Origin: CAYPIE01 sp964410665
GTDB lineage: Bacteria > Planctomycetota > Planctomycetia > Gemmatales > Gemmataceae
DNA length: 44,800 nt
Reading direction: 5' to 3'
Assembly (NCBI GenBank): GCA_964410665.1
Contig: CAYPIE010000049.1
Span: 1-44,800, forward strand
Of the stretch, positions 27,832-36,196 are shown in pieces. The notes under the pieces were generated by a model. It did not search any database and had not been told where the DNA came from. It worked only from the letters and a program-made list of their open reading frames with translations. Each line of letters starts with the position of its first letter. Position 1 is the first letter of the stretch. A program made the position numbers and the translations under genes.

Positions 27832-28683
27832 TCAAGCCAGAAACTCGACCTCAACCGGCCGGGCAATGATGCCATGACGATGCGCCTCCTCAAGAAGTCG
27901 TCGAACGGCCTGACGCCCTCGTTCGCCATAGTCAAGTGTCCATTCATTGACATACATCCCTACAAACCGATCGGCCAGCTCTTTGTCCATGTCCCGGGCA
28001 TAGCGCAATGCATAATCTAACGCCTCGCTGCGGTGGTCCAAGGAATACTGAATGCTCGCCTTGAGCAGACGACTAATCTCGTGCATCGTCTTTGCCCCCA
28101 GGTCACGACGCACCACATTCCCCCCCAAAGGCAGCGGCAGTCCAGTCTGCTCTTGCCACCAGACACCAAGATCGATGATCAGCTTCAGACCCTGATTCTG
28201 ATAGGTCAGTTGCCCCTCATGGATGATCAGCCCAGCAGCGACCTTTCCCGACGCAACCGCGGGGATGATTTCATCAAAGGGCATCACGGTGTAAGGAAAT
28301 TCCTGCTTAAGTAATAGTCGCAGGGTCAGAAACGCCGTGGTCATGGTCCCTGGCACAGCGATGGTAGTTTGCTTGAGCTGCTCGATGCTGAGCGGCTCTC
28401 GGGCAATCACCATGGGTCCATACCGGTCGCCCATGCTACAGCCGCTAGGCAACAGGGCATACTTCTCCAGCAAGTGCGCATAGGCGTGGATGCTGATGGC
28501 AGTGACCTCCAGCTCACCGGCTAAAGCCCGGCGGTTGAGCGTTTCGATGTCCTGCAGTTGATGCTCAAAGCGCAGCCCACCCGTATCAAGCTTGTCCTTG
28601 GCCAAGGCATAGAACATGAACGCATCATCGGGATCCGGGCTATGACCCACTCGGATCAACTGAGAAGCAGAGGTATGACTCAT
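27832..28683 (-). CDS. mqnD: 1,4-dihydroxy-6-naphthoate synthase (futalosine menaquinone pathway)
   Basis: 283 residues, typical length. MqnD converts cyclic dehypoxanthine futalosine to 1,4-dihydroxy-6-naphthoate. Sequence signatures: GHSPDPDDAFMFYAL near the start, DIETLNRRA, SIHAYAH, GPMVIAR, and LIIHEGQLTY with His155, the likely equivalent of the catalytic His in characterised MqnD. The ATG has GGAG 7 nt upstream. Its presence indicates menaquinone synthesis by the futalosine route; menaquinone is a likely acceptor for the complex I encoded downstream in this window. The other mqn genes are not in the window. Confidence 0.92.
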   Translation of the reverse strand: MSHTSASQLIRVGHSPDPDDAFMFYALAKDKLDTGGLRFEHQLQDIETLNRRALAGELEVTAISIHAYAHLLEKYALLPSGCSMGDRYGPMVIAREPLSIEQLKQTTIAVPGTMTTAFLTLRLLLKQEFPYTVMPFDEIIPAVASGKVAAGLIIHEGQLTYQNQGLKLIIDLGVWWQEQTGLPLPLGGNVVRRDLGAKTMHEISRLLKASIQYSLDHRSEALDYALRYARDMDKELADRFVGMYVNEWTLDYGERGRQAVRRLLEEAHRHGIIARPVEVEFLA

Positions 28684-29030
28684 GGTAGAACTCCAAGGTA
28701 GGCAGCACGACGACCAAGCAATGGACCAGCAACTTCCTCCAACAGTTGTGACAACACACCGGTTCGGTCGGGAAGCGGCTTGAGCGCAAATTCCTTAGAG
28801 GCGATTCTACGGCCATCCCCCGATCGCGGACCATGGTCGGCTCATCCAATCAGATCGCCGCGGAGTTAACCGCCAGCAGCCGGGCAATGGCAACGCGTTG
28901 TTGCAAACACAACCTCCGCCCAAAGTAGGGTGGGTTCCCACCCGCCCTGCGTTGGGCGAAAGAGCCGATGCCCGACGTTCGACGCACACAGCGACAGTGC
29001 AAAAACACGCACCCGTCGCTGCGTTTCGCT
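28684..29030. other. Intergenic gap with a complex hairpin
   Basis: 347 bp with no supported gene. It holds an interrupted stem at 28917-28958: CGCCCAA pairs with TTGGGCG, and inside it GGGTGGG-TT-CCCACCC pairs perfectly. It lies between the acyltransferase stop and mqnD start, so it could end the upstream transcript. Confidence 0.5.
28917..28958. terminator. Two-tier GC hairpin
   Basis: Outer arms 28917-28923 and 28952-28958, inner arms 28928-28934 and 28937-28943, all perfectly complementary. It lies about 75-115 bp downstream of the acyltransferase stop. There is no T tract, so termination is only one possibility. Confidence 0.35.
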
Positions 29031-29750
29031 CTAGGCAACTCGACGAGGGCTTTGTCGATCCGCGGCCCCAAGTCGGGGTGCCGGCGGTTGTCCGGTTGCC
29101 GCCCACTGCTCGGCGAGGGAGTTGACGTGATCCAGAGCATCCTGGGCTCGTTGGCGATAAGTCTCGATCGCTTCGCCAGTCACTGCGGCAGGAATCACCA
29201 CGGGCTCACCGCTGACCAAATACGCTCGACTCGCTGGTCGCGGCAACAAGAAGCGATCCCAGCTTCGCGCCCGCCAGGCCTTGGGACAAGCGACCCCCAG
29301 AGGAATGATCGGCATCCCGGTTCGCGCCGCGACATAGATCACGCCCGGCTGTATCACCCGTCGCGGGCCGCGTGGGCCGTCGGGCGTGATCGCCGCGTGT
29401 TGACTGTCGGGCAACTGGGCCAGCGTCCGCAGAGCGCGGACCCCGCCCCGGGTGGTCGAGCCACGCACCACGCTGAAGCCCAGGCGCTGGCAGATTTCGG
29501 CGATCAGCTGGCCGTCGGCGTGCTCGCTAATCAACACATGAACAAATGAATTCCCGTAGAGATAGGCAGGAAACAAGATCGACTCGTGCCAAAATATATA
29601 TAAATATCGTCCGGGGAAGCGTCGAGAATGCCGCGGAAAGTAGGGTCCCAAGGCATGGTAGCGGATCTGGAGGCTACCGATCCAGAAGCGAATGAGCACT
29701 GCCCCCAATCGGGCCGCCCAACGAATGGCTACCGGATGACGTAGCTTCAT
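29031..29750 (-). CDS. Lysophospholipid acyltransferase-like protein (DUF374 family)
   Basis: 239 residues; the ATG is preceded by AAGGAGG with 6-nt spacing, the clearest Shine-Dalgarno site in the window. A hydrophobic N-terminal stretch (12-28) suggests membrane association. FWHESILF, SEHADGQLI, RGSTTRGGVRAL and TPDGPRGPRRVIQPGVIYVAARTG-type segments match the DUF374 branch of PlsC/LpxL-like acyltransferases, where HE and the DGPRGP loop replace the classical HX4D context. The likely role is acyl transfer in lipid A or phospholipid synthesis; the substrate is not predictable. The stop of dapF is 51 bp upstream, so co-transcription is likely. Confidence 0.82.
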   Translation of the reverse strand: MKLRHPVAIRWAARLGAVLIRFWIGSLQIRYHALGPYFPRHSRRFPGRYLYIFWHESILFPAYLYGNSFVHVLISEHADGQLIAEICQRLGFSVVRGSTTRGGVRALRTLAQLPDSQHAAITPDGPRGPRRVIQPGVIYVAARTGMPIIPLGVACPKAWRARSWDRFLLPRPASRAYLVSGEPVVIPAAVTGEAIETYRQRAQDALDHVNSLAEQWAATGQPPAPRLGAADRQSPRRVA

Positions 29751-29801
29751 TACAGGCCTCCTTGCCTAGGAGAGAGACGGGGGCGAGGTCGGGCGCGCGG
29801 C

Positions 29802-30638
29802 TCAGTCGGGCCACTCTCCGGTAAATACCTCGACCGCCGGCCCGGTCATGTACAGGTGATTGTCGGCCTCGTTCCAGTGGAACTCCAGGTCACCGCCACG
29901 CAAATGAATCAACACTCGACGATCTAATTGATCCGTCAACACTCCGGCAACTGTGGCCGCGGCGGCCCCCGTCCCACAAGCAAGCGTCTCGCCACTGCCG
30001 CGTTCCCAGACACGCATCTCTGCCTCTTGACGCGAGTGGACACGGACAAACTCGGCGTTGACTCGGCGTGGGAAGGCCGGGTGATGCTCAATCTTGGGCC
30101 CGGCCACCGTGACCAAGGCATCGGTGAGCATGTCGACAAAGCTCACACAGTGCGGATTGCCCATGGATACACAGGTGACAGTCAGTTGCCAGTCATTTAA
30201 ATCGAGCAGCACTTCCTTAGGCGGATTGCCCGGCAGGGTGGTGGGGATCCGCGCGGCTTCCAGGATCGGCTCACCCATGTCGACCGTCACCCGTTGGCAA
30301 CAGCCGTTGGCCAATTCCAGATCGACCCCGAGCACGCCACGGCCGGTTTCCAGCAACATATGCGTCTTTTGCACCAGGCCATGATCGTAGACATACTTAG
30401 CAACGCAGCGGATGGCGTTGCCACACATCTCGGCCTCCGAGCCATCGTTGTTGAACATTCGCATGCAGGCATCCGCCTGATCGGATGGGCAGATCAGCAC
30501 CAGGCCGTCACCCCCGATCCCAAAGTGGCGGTCGCTCATGCAGCGGCTCAGGCTGTTCGGATCGGCCGGGGTGGATTGGCGAATGCAATCGATGTAGATA
30601 TAATCATTGCCAGCTCCATGCATCTTGGTAAAACGCAT
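29802..30638 (-). CDS. dapF: Diaminopimelate epimerase
   Basis: 278 residues from the ATG at 30638 (GGAG 5 nt upstream, and MRFTKMHGAGNDY is the family's standard N-terminus); an open extension of 26 codons upstream is ignored. It converts LL- to meso-diaminopimelate for lysine and peptidoglycan synthesis. The two catalytic cysteines are visible: Cys72 in EMCGNAIRC and Cys221 in LACGTGAAAA. GNPHCV (160-165) and FNNDGSEAEMCGNA are also diagnostic. Its presence agrees with planctomycetes possessing peptidoglycan. Confidence 0.97.
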   Translation of the reverse strand: MRFTKMHGAGNDYIYIDCIRQSTPADPNSLSRCMSDRHFGIGGDGLVLICPSDQADACMRMFNNDGSEAEMCGNAIRCVAKYVYDHGLVQKTHMLLETGRGVLGVDLELANGCCQRVTVDMGEPILEAARIPTTLPGNPPKEVLLDLNDWQLTVTCVSMGNPHCVSFVDMLTDALVTVAGPKIEHHPAFPRRVNAEFVRVHSRQEAEMRVWERGSGETLACGTGAAAATVAGVLTDQLDRRVLIHLRGGDLEFHWNEADNHLYMTGPAVEVFTGEWPD

Positions 30639-30766
30639 GCTTGCTCCATCAAACGGATCCAGGGTTGCCAGGAGCTGTGTGTCGCAACCTCGCTCAAGCC
30701 CCTCCGGAAACGTCAACCAGGCGAGCCGCTTCCATGGCTCCCACCAGTTAACCCAGGCAGTCTAGT

Positions 30767-31336
30767 CTATTTTGGCGGAAGATCCACCTCGGCCGGCATC
30801 AGCACCAGCTCGTCTTGCCCCTCTGGAAGTCGCGGCAAAAGGATTTGCTTGACCCGCCAGCCGCGGTGCTTGAGGATACCTTGAAACGGAGGTTCGCCAC
30901 TGACATGCCCGGTCAGCCGGATCGCCGAGGGGTCAAAACCGGCCGGGACCGTCACCGTCGATTCTTCAGCCTGCGGCATGACCGGCTCAATCTCTAGATG
31001 TTCCTTGAGCGCGGCCTGGAGTTTGCTGTGAATCTCCCGGACGGCCGCGGCAATTTGCAGGTCGGCCGCCCCGGCCAGGTCCTCTAACAAGAAGTCGACC
31101 AGGCGACCTTCGCGTTGCAGAATGGCCAGCAAGCGAACCGGCGTTCCATCGGCTTTGCTGGGTGGCGGATGCAACAGCTTGTGGACTTGCTCGGCAAATT
31201 CGTTATCGGCCGCGGCCTTTCGGGCCACTTCCAGCCCCAGACCCAGCTGCCCAGAACCGCGTTGCAGGAAAATCAAATACATAACGACAAGGCCGAGGAC
31301 TAGGCCAATCGCTAAGCCCACCAACAATTCGGTCAT
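30767..31336 (-). CDS. DUF2760-domain membrane-anchored protein
   Basis: 189 residues from the ATG at 31336 (AGGA upstream), giving an N-terminal transmembrane helix (TELLVGLAIGLVLGLVVMYLIF). The open frame extends upstream across the promoter region of ppk, which I reject as start. The soluble part (VRLLAILQREGRLVDFLLEDL, DLQIAAAVREIHSKL, TVTVPAGFDPSAIRLTG, GILKHRGWRVKQILLPRLP) matches DUF2760, which in other bacteria often adjoins Hsp70-like genes. No Hsp70 gene is nearby here, and the function is unknown. It is divergent from ppk. Confidence 0.83.
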   Translation of the reverse strand: MTELLVGLAIGLVLGLVVMYLIFLQRGSGQLGLGLEVARKAAADNEFAEQVHKLLHPPPSKADGTPVRLLAILQREGRLVDFLLEDLAGAADLQIAAAVREIHSKLQAALKEHLEIEPVMPQAEESTVTVPAGFDPSAIRLTGHVSGEPPFQGILKHRGWRVKQILLPRLPEGQDELVLMPAEVDLPPK

Positions 31337-31562
31337 GATGGAACGATCCTTGCGGAAGCCACAGGAAGGAAAAGTTCGCCTGCAGGAGGGGTTTATCAAC
31401 TTGCTAGGGCTTTGGCGAGAGGGGAACCTGCTCAGGCCGTCTGCGTCGCCGGGTGAGTCGGATGCCCAGCAAGGACCTGCAAATCCTCTGCGTGGTATGA
31501 TCAGCTGATTCAGAGACGAGAAAAACCATGGACTAGGTAGGATTTGCCTAGAAGGTGATGTC

Positions 31563-33770
31563 ATGCAATCTGAAGCCAGCCCCACGAGTTCGGAACTCAA
31601 GTCCAATCTGTCGGCTGCCAACCCGGAGGTCCCCGCACTGGATGATCCGCGTTTGTTCATCAACCGCGAACTGAGCTGGTTGGAGTTTAATCATCGTGTT
31701 TTGGAGGAGGCGCGCGATCCCCAGGTGCCGCTCCTGGAACGGCTCAAGTTCCTGGCCATTTTTTCATCCAACCTCGATGAGTTTTTCATGGTCCGCGTCG
31801 GCAGTCTCCAACAGAAAGTGCGGGCGGGGATTACCCGAAGTTATGGGGCCGACCGCATGCTGCCCCGGGACCAGCTCGAGCAAATTGGGCAGAAGACTCG
31901 GCAAATGGTCGCAGAACAGTACGACTGTTTGCATTCTCAGCTCCTGCCAGCCCTGGAAGTTGAAGGGATTGTTCTGCGTGGTAGCACCGAGCTGACCGCC
32001 GATGATCTGGATCATTTACGCGCCTTTTTCCAACGGGAAGTCTTTCCTGTACTCACCCCCCTCGCGATTGATCCGGGGCATCCCTTTCCCCGGCTCATCA
32101 ATAAGTCGCTCAATCTTGCCGTCCGCCTACGCCGGCCTGGACACAGTGAACGCCTCACCGCCGTGGTGCAGGTGCCCAGTGTGCTGTCGCGCTTTGTGGC
32201 CTTGCCGGGGAATGGCCAACACGTCTTCACCCCCTTGGAGACGGTGATTCGTCTGCACTTAAGCGACCTCTTCCCCGGCATGGAACTGGAGCATGTCAGC
32301 GCCTTCCGCGTCACCCGCGACAGCGAGTACGAGTTGGATGATGATGAGGTCGAAGATCTGCTCAAGGCCATCGAAGAGTATGTGCGGCAACGCAAACGAG
32401 GTGCGGCCGTACGGCTCGAGATTGAGGCGGATGCTCCGACCGACGTCATTCAATTACTCACACATGCCCTGGATTTACAGCCGCGTGACCTGACCCTGAT
32501 TCCCGGGATTCTCGACTTGACCGGGCTGTTTCAGGTCTACAGTGCGCCGGGTTTTATGCATCTACGCGACCCAGAGTTTGTGCCGCAGCTGGTGCCGGAT
32601 TTTAGCCAGTTTCCCGACCCTTGGTCGGCCATTCGTCACCAAGATATTTTGCTGCATCATCCTTATGAATCATTTTCCCATGTCGTTGATTTTATTGAAG
32701 CTGCCGCCGACGATGATCGTGTCCTGGCGATCAAGCAGACTCTGTATCGCACCAGTAGTGACTCGCCGGTGGTGCGTGCTCTTGCCCGGGCAGCCGAGAG
32801 TGGCAAGCAAGTCACCGCAGTGATTGAACTCAAAGCCCGTCTCGACGAGGAACGCAATATCCTTTGGGCTCGCGAGCTGGAAAAAGCTGGCGTGCATGTG
32901 GTCTTTGGCTTTGTCGGCTTGAAAACGCACTGCAAAGTGGCGCTCGTGGTTCGCCGGGAAGAGCAGGGCATTTGTCGTTATGTGCACCTAGCCACCGGCA
33001 ATTACAATCCACAGACAGCACGCATCTACACGGACTTGGGCTATTTCACCGCCAATCCCGATTTTGCCGAGGATGTGTCGGCGTTGTTTAACTATCTGAC
33101 GGGCTACAGTGAGTTGCCACGCTGGCGGAAATTAGTGATCGCCCCGTCGCGCTTACACAACTTCATGCTCGAACAAATCGATCAAGAGATCCGCCACCAC
33201 CAAGCCGGCCATCCCGGCCGGATCATCGCCAAGATCAACGGCCTGTTGGAAATCAATATGGTTCAGGCGCTGTACCGGGCCAGCCAGGCTGGCGTGAAAA
33301 TCGACCTGATCTGCCGGGGCATTTGTGCCCTGCGGCCTGGGGTGCCCGGTGTCAGTGACAACATCCGCGTGATCTCGATCATTGACCGGTTTCTTGAGCA
33401 CAGTCGGATCTTTTATTTCCACAATGCCGATGACCCGCGTGTCTATATTGGTTCGGCCGACTGGATGGACCGGAACCTAAGCCGCCGCGTCGAAGCGGTC
33501 TTTCCGATCGAGCAACCCGAATTGAAAACCCGGCTCATTGACGAGATTCTGGCCATCAGTCTGGCCGACAATTGTAAGGCTCGCGAGCTCCAAGCCGATG
33601 GCAGTTATCGCCGTATCAAACCGACGCCCAACGACGTCAGTGTGCGCAGTCAGGAGCAGTTTGTCCAACTAGCGACCAATCATGCGGCCCGTCGCTTGGC
33701 CGCTCTCGACGTGGCCCCAGCAACCATGCCCGAGCCACGACCGCCACGCAAACCCCGGCGAAGCCGGTAG
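31563..33770 (+). CDS. ppk1: Polyphosphate kinase 1
   Basis: 735 residues, normal length. It reversibly polymerises the terminal phosphate of ATP into polyphosphate. The N-terminal domain FINRELSWLEFNHRVLEEA and IFSSNLDEFFMVRVGSL, the catalytic KQTLYRTSSDSPVV, and HLATGNYNPQTARIYTDLGYF with the phospho-accepting His475 are all present, as are the C-terminal CALRPG and IGSADWMDRNL blocks. The start has AAGGTG 8 nt upstream. It is transcribed divergently from the DUF2760 gene. Confidence 0.97.
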   Translation: MQSEASPTSSELKSNLSAANPEVPALDDPRLFINRELSWLEFNHRVLEEARDPQVPLLERLKFLAIFSSNLDEFFMVRVGSLQQKVRAGITRSYGADRMLPRDQLEQIGQKTRQMVAEQYDCLHSQLLPALEVEGIVLRGSTELTADDLDHLRAFFQREVFPVLTPLAIDPGHPFPRLINKSLNLAVRLRRPGHSERLTAVVQVPSVLSRFVALPGNGQHVFTPLETVIRLHLSDLFPGMELEHVSAFRVTRDSEYELDDDEVEDLLKAIEEYVRQRKRGAAVRLEIEADAPTDVIQLLTHALDLQPRDLTLIPGILDLTGLFQVYSAPGFMHLRDPEFVPQLVPDFSQFPDPWSAIRHQDILLHHPYESFSHVVDFIEAAADDDRVLAIKQTLYRTSSDSPVVRALARAAESGKQVTAVIELKARLDEERNILWARELEKAGVHVVFGFVGLKTHCKVALVVRREEQGICRYVHLATGNYNPQTARIYTDLGYFTANPDFAEDVSALFNYLTGYSELPRWRKLVIAPSRLHNFMLEQIDQEIRHHQAGHPGRIIAKINGLLEINMVQALYRASQAGVKIDLICRGICALRPGVPGVSDNIRVISIIDRFLEHSRIFYFHNADDPRVYIGSADWMDRNLSRRVEAVFPIEQPELKTRLIDEILAISLADNCKARELQADGSYRRIKPTPNDVSVRSQEQFVQLATNHAARRLAALDVAPATMPEPRPPRKPRRSR

Positions 33771-33806
33771 CGTTTCCGGGATTTTGGCGGAAACACTTGC
33801 TGTAGG

Positions 33807-33824
33807 AGCGGCATGTTCGCCGCT
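33807..33824 (+). terminator. Possible terminator hairpin after ppk1
   Basis: AGCGGC-ATGTTC-GCCGCT followed by TTGG, 37 nt after the ppk1 stop. The stem is short and the T tract poor. Confidence 0.3.
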
Positions 33825-33946
33825 TTGGTGGTTCGCCCCCGACTATTCTGGATCGGCTTGCTCCGTGTGTCATCATGGGGTAGAAGCATTCCGCTACTGA
33901 CATCCATGATCGAGATGTGCATTCCGCTCAGAGCAGGGAAGGGCCT

Positions 33947-34954
33947 ATGAAGCGGTTGTTTTCCAGCATCGTACTGTGCGGGGGTGTCCTTGTCTTGACC
34001 GGTTGTTGGCCGCGCGCGGGCCGTTGGGAACGGGGCACGGCCATGCCGGTCGGTCTGCAGGACCAGCCCGCCCTCTTGGCGGAAGCGTCGCCAACCACCG
34101 AACCCACGTCGACCGTCGAGGCCACGCCGACGACCACACCGAATCCATCGATCCCTCGACCTCCATCCACCCTGGAGGTGGTTGCTCTCGAGCAGACCGG
34201 CCCACCGGCGGGAACTCCAGCGGCTGCTGGGGATTCGCCAGCAGCTGGGGCCGAACAGATTCGTCAGCTCATCCAGACCGCTGCCCAAAGACACCAGGAA
34301 ATCGACTCCTACGAAGCTCGTCTGGTTCGCTGGGATGCGCTGAGCGGCAAACGCAAACCCACCCAGGTGCTTCGCTTCAAGTACCGGCAACAGCCCCTAA
34401 GCGTCCATTTCAAATGGATCGGCAAAGAAGGCCATGGTCGGGAAGTGCTCTGGGTGGAAAATCAAAATGATGGCAAGCTGAGGATTCGCACCAGCCGTGG
34501 TGACATCCCTCTCATGCCTGCGGGGAAGGTGATGTCCATCTCCCCGGATTCGCCGCTGGTCAAGATGCAAAGCCCGCATCACATCCGCGAGGCCGGCATG
34601 TGCGGTATCATGCAAGAGCTGCAGGCCAAGCTTCGTCAGCAGGAGACCCATCCGAACGTCGAGGTGTTACGCGATCTTGGCCAGGTGCAGCGGCCAGAAT
34701 ACTCCGAACCCATGGCCGGCCTAGAGATCCGCTTTGCCCCAGGCGAAAACAACTTGCTCCCCCAGGGCGGCGCAAAACTGGTCTATTTCGACATGACCTT
34801 CGATGCCGCTTCGTATGGGCTGCCCATGATCGTGATCACCCGCGACCACAACGGCCAAGAGATCGAGTACTACGCCTTCGATCGCTTCCTCTACCCGGTC
34901 AACCTGGATGACCGCGACTTTGATCCAGACTTTCTGTGGGAATCGCGGCGCTAA
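33947..34954 (+). CDS. DUF1571-domain lipoprotein
   Basis: 335 residues from the ATG at 33947 (AAGGG 4 nt upstream; an earlier ATG at 33917 would spoil the signal). Lipobox LTGC with lipidated Cys20. A low-complexity Thr/Pro/Glu-rich linker (about 45-90) is followed by the DUF1571 domain (about 105-335: AAQRHQEIDSYEARLVRWD, VLRFKYRQQPLSVHFKWIG, YAFDRFLYPVNLDDRDFDP). DUF1571 is typical of planctomycetes and structurally resembles LolA/LolB-like lipid carriers, but its role is unknown. The next gene is 244 bp away. Confidence 0.85.
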   Translation: MKRLFSSIVLCGGVLVLTGCWPRAGRWERGTAMPVGLQDQPALLAEASPTTEPTSTVEATPTTTPNPSIPRPPSTLEVVALEQTGPPAGTPAAAGDSPAAGAEQIRQLIQTAAQRHQEIDSYEARLVRWDALSGKRKPTQVLRFKYRQQPLSVHFKWIGKEGHGREVLWVENQNDGKLRIRTSRGDIPLMPAGKVMSISPDSPLVKMQSPHHIREAGMCGIMQELQAKLRQQETHPNVEVLRDLGQVQRPEYSEPMAGLEIRFAPGENNLLPQGGAKLVYFDMTFDAASYGLPMIVITRDHNGQEIEYYAFDRFLYPVNLDDRDFDPDFLWESRR

Positions 34955-34973
34955 TGCCCTCCTGTCAAGCTGG

Positions 34974-34995
34974 CAGCGATCGCGGTCGATCGCTG
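34974..34995 (+). terminator. Hairpin after the DUF1571 gene
   Basis: CAGCGATCG-CGGT-CGATCGCTG: perfect 9-bp arms around a 4-nt loop, 19 nt after the stop, extended by a G-T and a G-C pair. There is no T tract, so it may be a transcript end or a regulatory palindrome. Confidence 0.45.
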
Positions 34996-35198
34996 TCAAA
35001 ATCCGTCAGCGTTCGACGCGAAAAAACCATCTCTGCAGGCGAAATCCCCTGAGATATACTGAGTACGGACCGGCTCGGGCTGGGTTCTCGCCTGTGGTAC
35101 GTATTTTGCTTGCAGTCCAGTGTTCGCCTGAGGTGCTGGAATGCGACGTGCCGCGGTCAGATTCCACGAAAGGACGGCCTGCTGATGAGGTAAGCGGC

Positions 35199-35645
35199 AT
35201 GACCGAAACAATCACAAGACCACGCCGAACCTACACGATCCTCATCACTGATGATGACCCCTCGATGCGCGAGACCCTCCGCGAGATCGTGGAGCCAGAG
35301 GGCTTTGCTACCTATCTGGCCAGTTCGGGCGAAGAAGCCATTGAAATTGTCGAGACCAAGATGGTTCACCTGGCCCTTTTGGATATGCATATGCCCAGCC
35401 TGACCGGGCTGGAAACCCTGCAGTGGCTGCGGCGGATTCACGCCTGGCTGCCCGCTATCTTGGTGACGGCCGATGCCACCAACGAGTTGTTGCGGCAGGC
35501 GTTTTCCTCCAACGTCTATAGCGTCCTGCCCAAGCCCGTCAAGCGCCAAGTGCTGGTGTACACGGTGGTCCGTGCGCTGGAGAAGGTCCACAAAGAAATC
35601 GACCGAACCCGCACCGATCAGCCGGAAGGTGGTGAGGTTGCCTAA
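35199..35645 (+). CDS. Single-domain response regulator (CheY-like)
   Basis: 148 residues from the ATG at 35199 (GAGG 8 nt upstream); the open frame reaches back into the preceding gene but that part is noise. Receiver domain about 12-130: acidic DDD at 18-20, phospho-acceptor Asp62 in LALLDMHMPS, Thr90 in ILVTADAT, Lys112 in VLPKPVK. There is no output domain beyond a short charged tail, so it likely acts by protein contact. No histidine kinase is adjacent. It precedes groES by 45 bp and may share a transcript. Confidence 0.9.
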   Translation: MTETITRPRRTYTILITDDDPSMRETLREIVEPEGFATYLASSGEEAIEIVETKMVHLALLDMHMPSLTGLETLQWLRRIHAWLPAILVTADATNELLRQAFSSNVYSVLPKPVKRQVLVYTVVRALEKVHKEIDRTRTDQPEGGEVA

Positions 35646-35690
35646 GATACGTGTTGACACAACCATGCGTACCCAAGGAGTCTATTGGCT

Positions 35691-35978
35691 ATGACCATTG
35701 TTCCGCTCAATGACAAGATTCTGGTGAAGCGTTTGGAGGCTGAATCAACCACCGCAGGCGGTATCGTCCTGCCCGATTCGGCCAAGGAAAAGCCCAAACG
35801 CGGCGAAATCCTCAACGTCGGCGACGGCAAACTGCTCGACGACGGCAAGCGCGCCCCCTTCCAGGTCAAGAAGGGCGACCATGTTTTGTTTACTTCCTAC
35901 GCCGGGAATGAAATCACCATCGAAGGCGAAGAGTATTTGATCATGTCGGAAGATGAGATCCTGGCGGTGGTGGGCTAA
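35691..35978 (+). CDS. groES: Co-chaperonin GroES
   Basis: 95 residues, the standard family length. Signatures: PLNDKILVKRLE at the start, TAGGIVLPDSAKEKPKRGEI containing the mobile loop, and YAGNEITIEGEEYLIMSEDEILAVV at the end. An in-frame TTG at 35685 is discounted; AAGGAG lies 10 nt before the ATG. GroES caps GroEL during protein folding. No groEL follows, which is unusual for bacteria but occurs in planctomycetes with several chaperonin loci. The following transcript end is the terminator at 36127-36154. Confidence 0.96.
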   Translation: MTIVPLNDKILVKRLEAESTTAGGIVLPDSAKEKPKRGEILNVGDGKLLDDGKRAPFQVKKGDHVLFTSYAGNEITIEGEEYLIMSEDEILAVVG

Positions 35979-36077
35979 GCAACCCCTCGCCACGCCCACC
36001 GGTCCAGACCCACCCGCCGGCCACCCGGTAGATGCGGTCTTGCCGCTGGGCGCCGGTCATCGGATCGACGTGTCTGC

Positions 36078-36105
36078 TTGACGAGCCTTCGCGAACTTTT
36101 ATCAT
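36078..36105 (+). promoter_or_regulatory. Candidate sigma70-like promoter of the nuo operon
   Basis: TTGACG (36078-36083) and TATCAT (36100-36105), each 5 of 6 to consensus, are separated by 16 bp. The start of transcription would be near 36112, just before the terminator hairpin. Confidence 0.55.
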
Positions 36106-36126
36106 ACAGTTGGGTGGGAACGTATG

Positions 36127-36154
36127 GCCTCGACGTTTGTCGAGGCTTCTTTTT
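36127..36154 (+). terminator. Strong intrinsic terminator in the groES-nuoA gap
   Basis: GCCTCGAC-GTTT-GTCGAGGC is a perfect 8-bp GC-rich stem followed at once by TTCTTTTT. It lies 148 nt after the groES stop and 42 nt before the nuoA start. It can end groES transcription, or attenuate nuo transcription if the promoter at 36078-36105 is used. Confidence 0.88.
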
Positions 36155-36161
36155 CCCCTGC

Positions 36162-36181
36162 CTTGTGAAAAAAATCACAAG
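36162..36181. promoter_or_regulatory. CRP/FNR-type palindromic operator
   Basis: CTTGTGA-AAAAAA-TCACAAG is a perfect 7-bp inverted repeat with a 6-nt spacer, containing TGTGA-N6-TCACA, the CRP-family consensus. It lies 15 bp before the nuoA start codon and just upstream of its ribosome binding site, so bound protein or an RNA hairpin could block expression. Confidence 0.6.
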
Positions 36182-36196
36182 CCAAGAGGCTCGCAA

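Noticed and set aside
30639..30716. 26-codon N-terminal extension of dapF
   Set aside because: The family N-terminus begins at MRFTKMHGAGNDY, and the ATG at 30638 has GGAG at proper distance.
35654..35659. TTGACA just before groES as a -35 box
   Set aside because: The -10 position would fall on the ribosome binding site and no TATAAT-like sequence is there.
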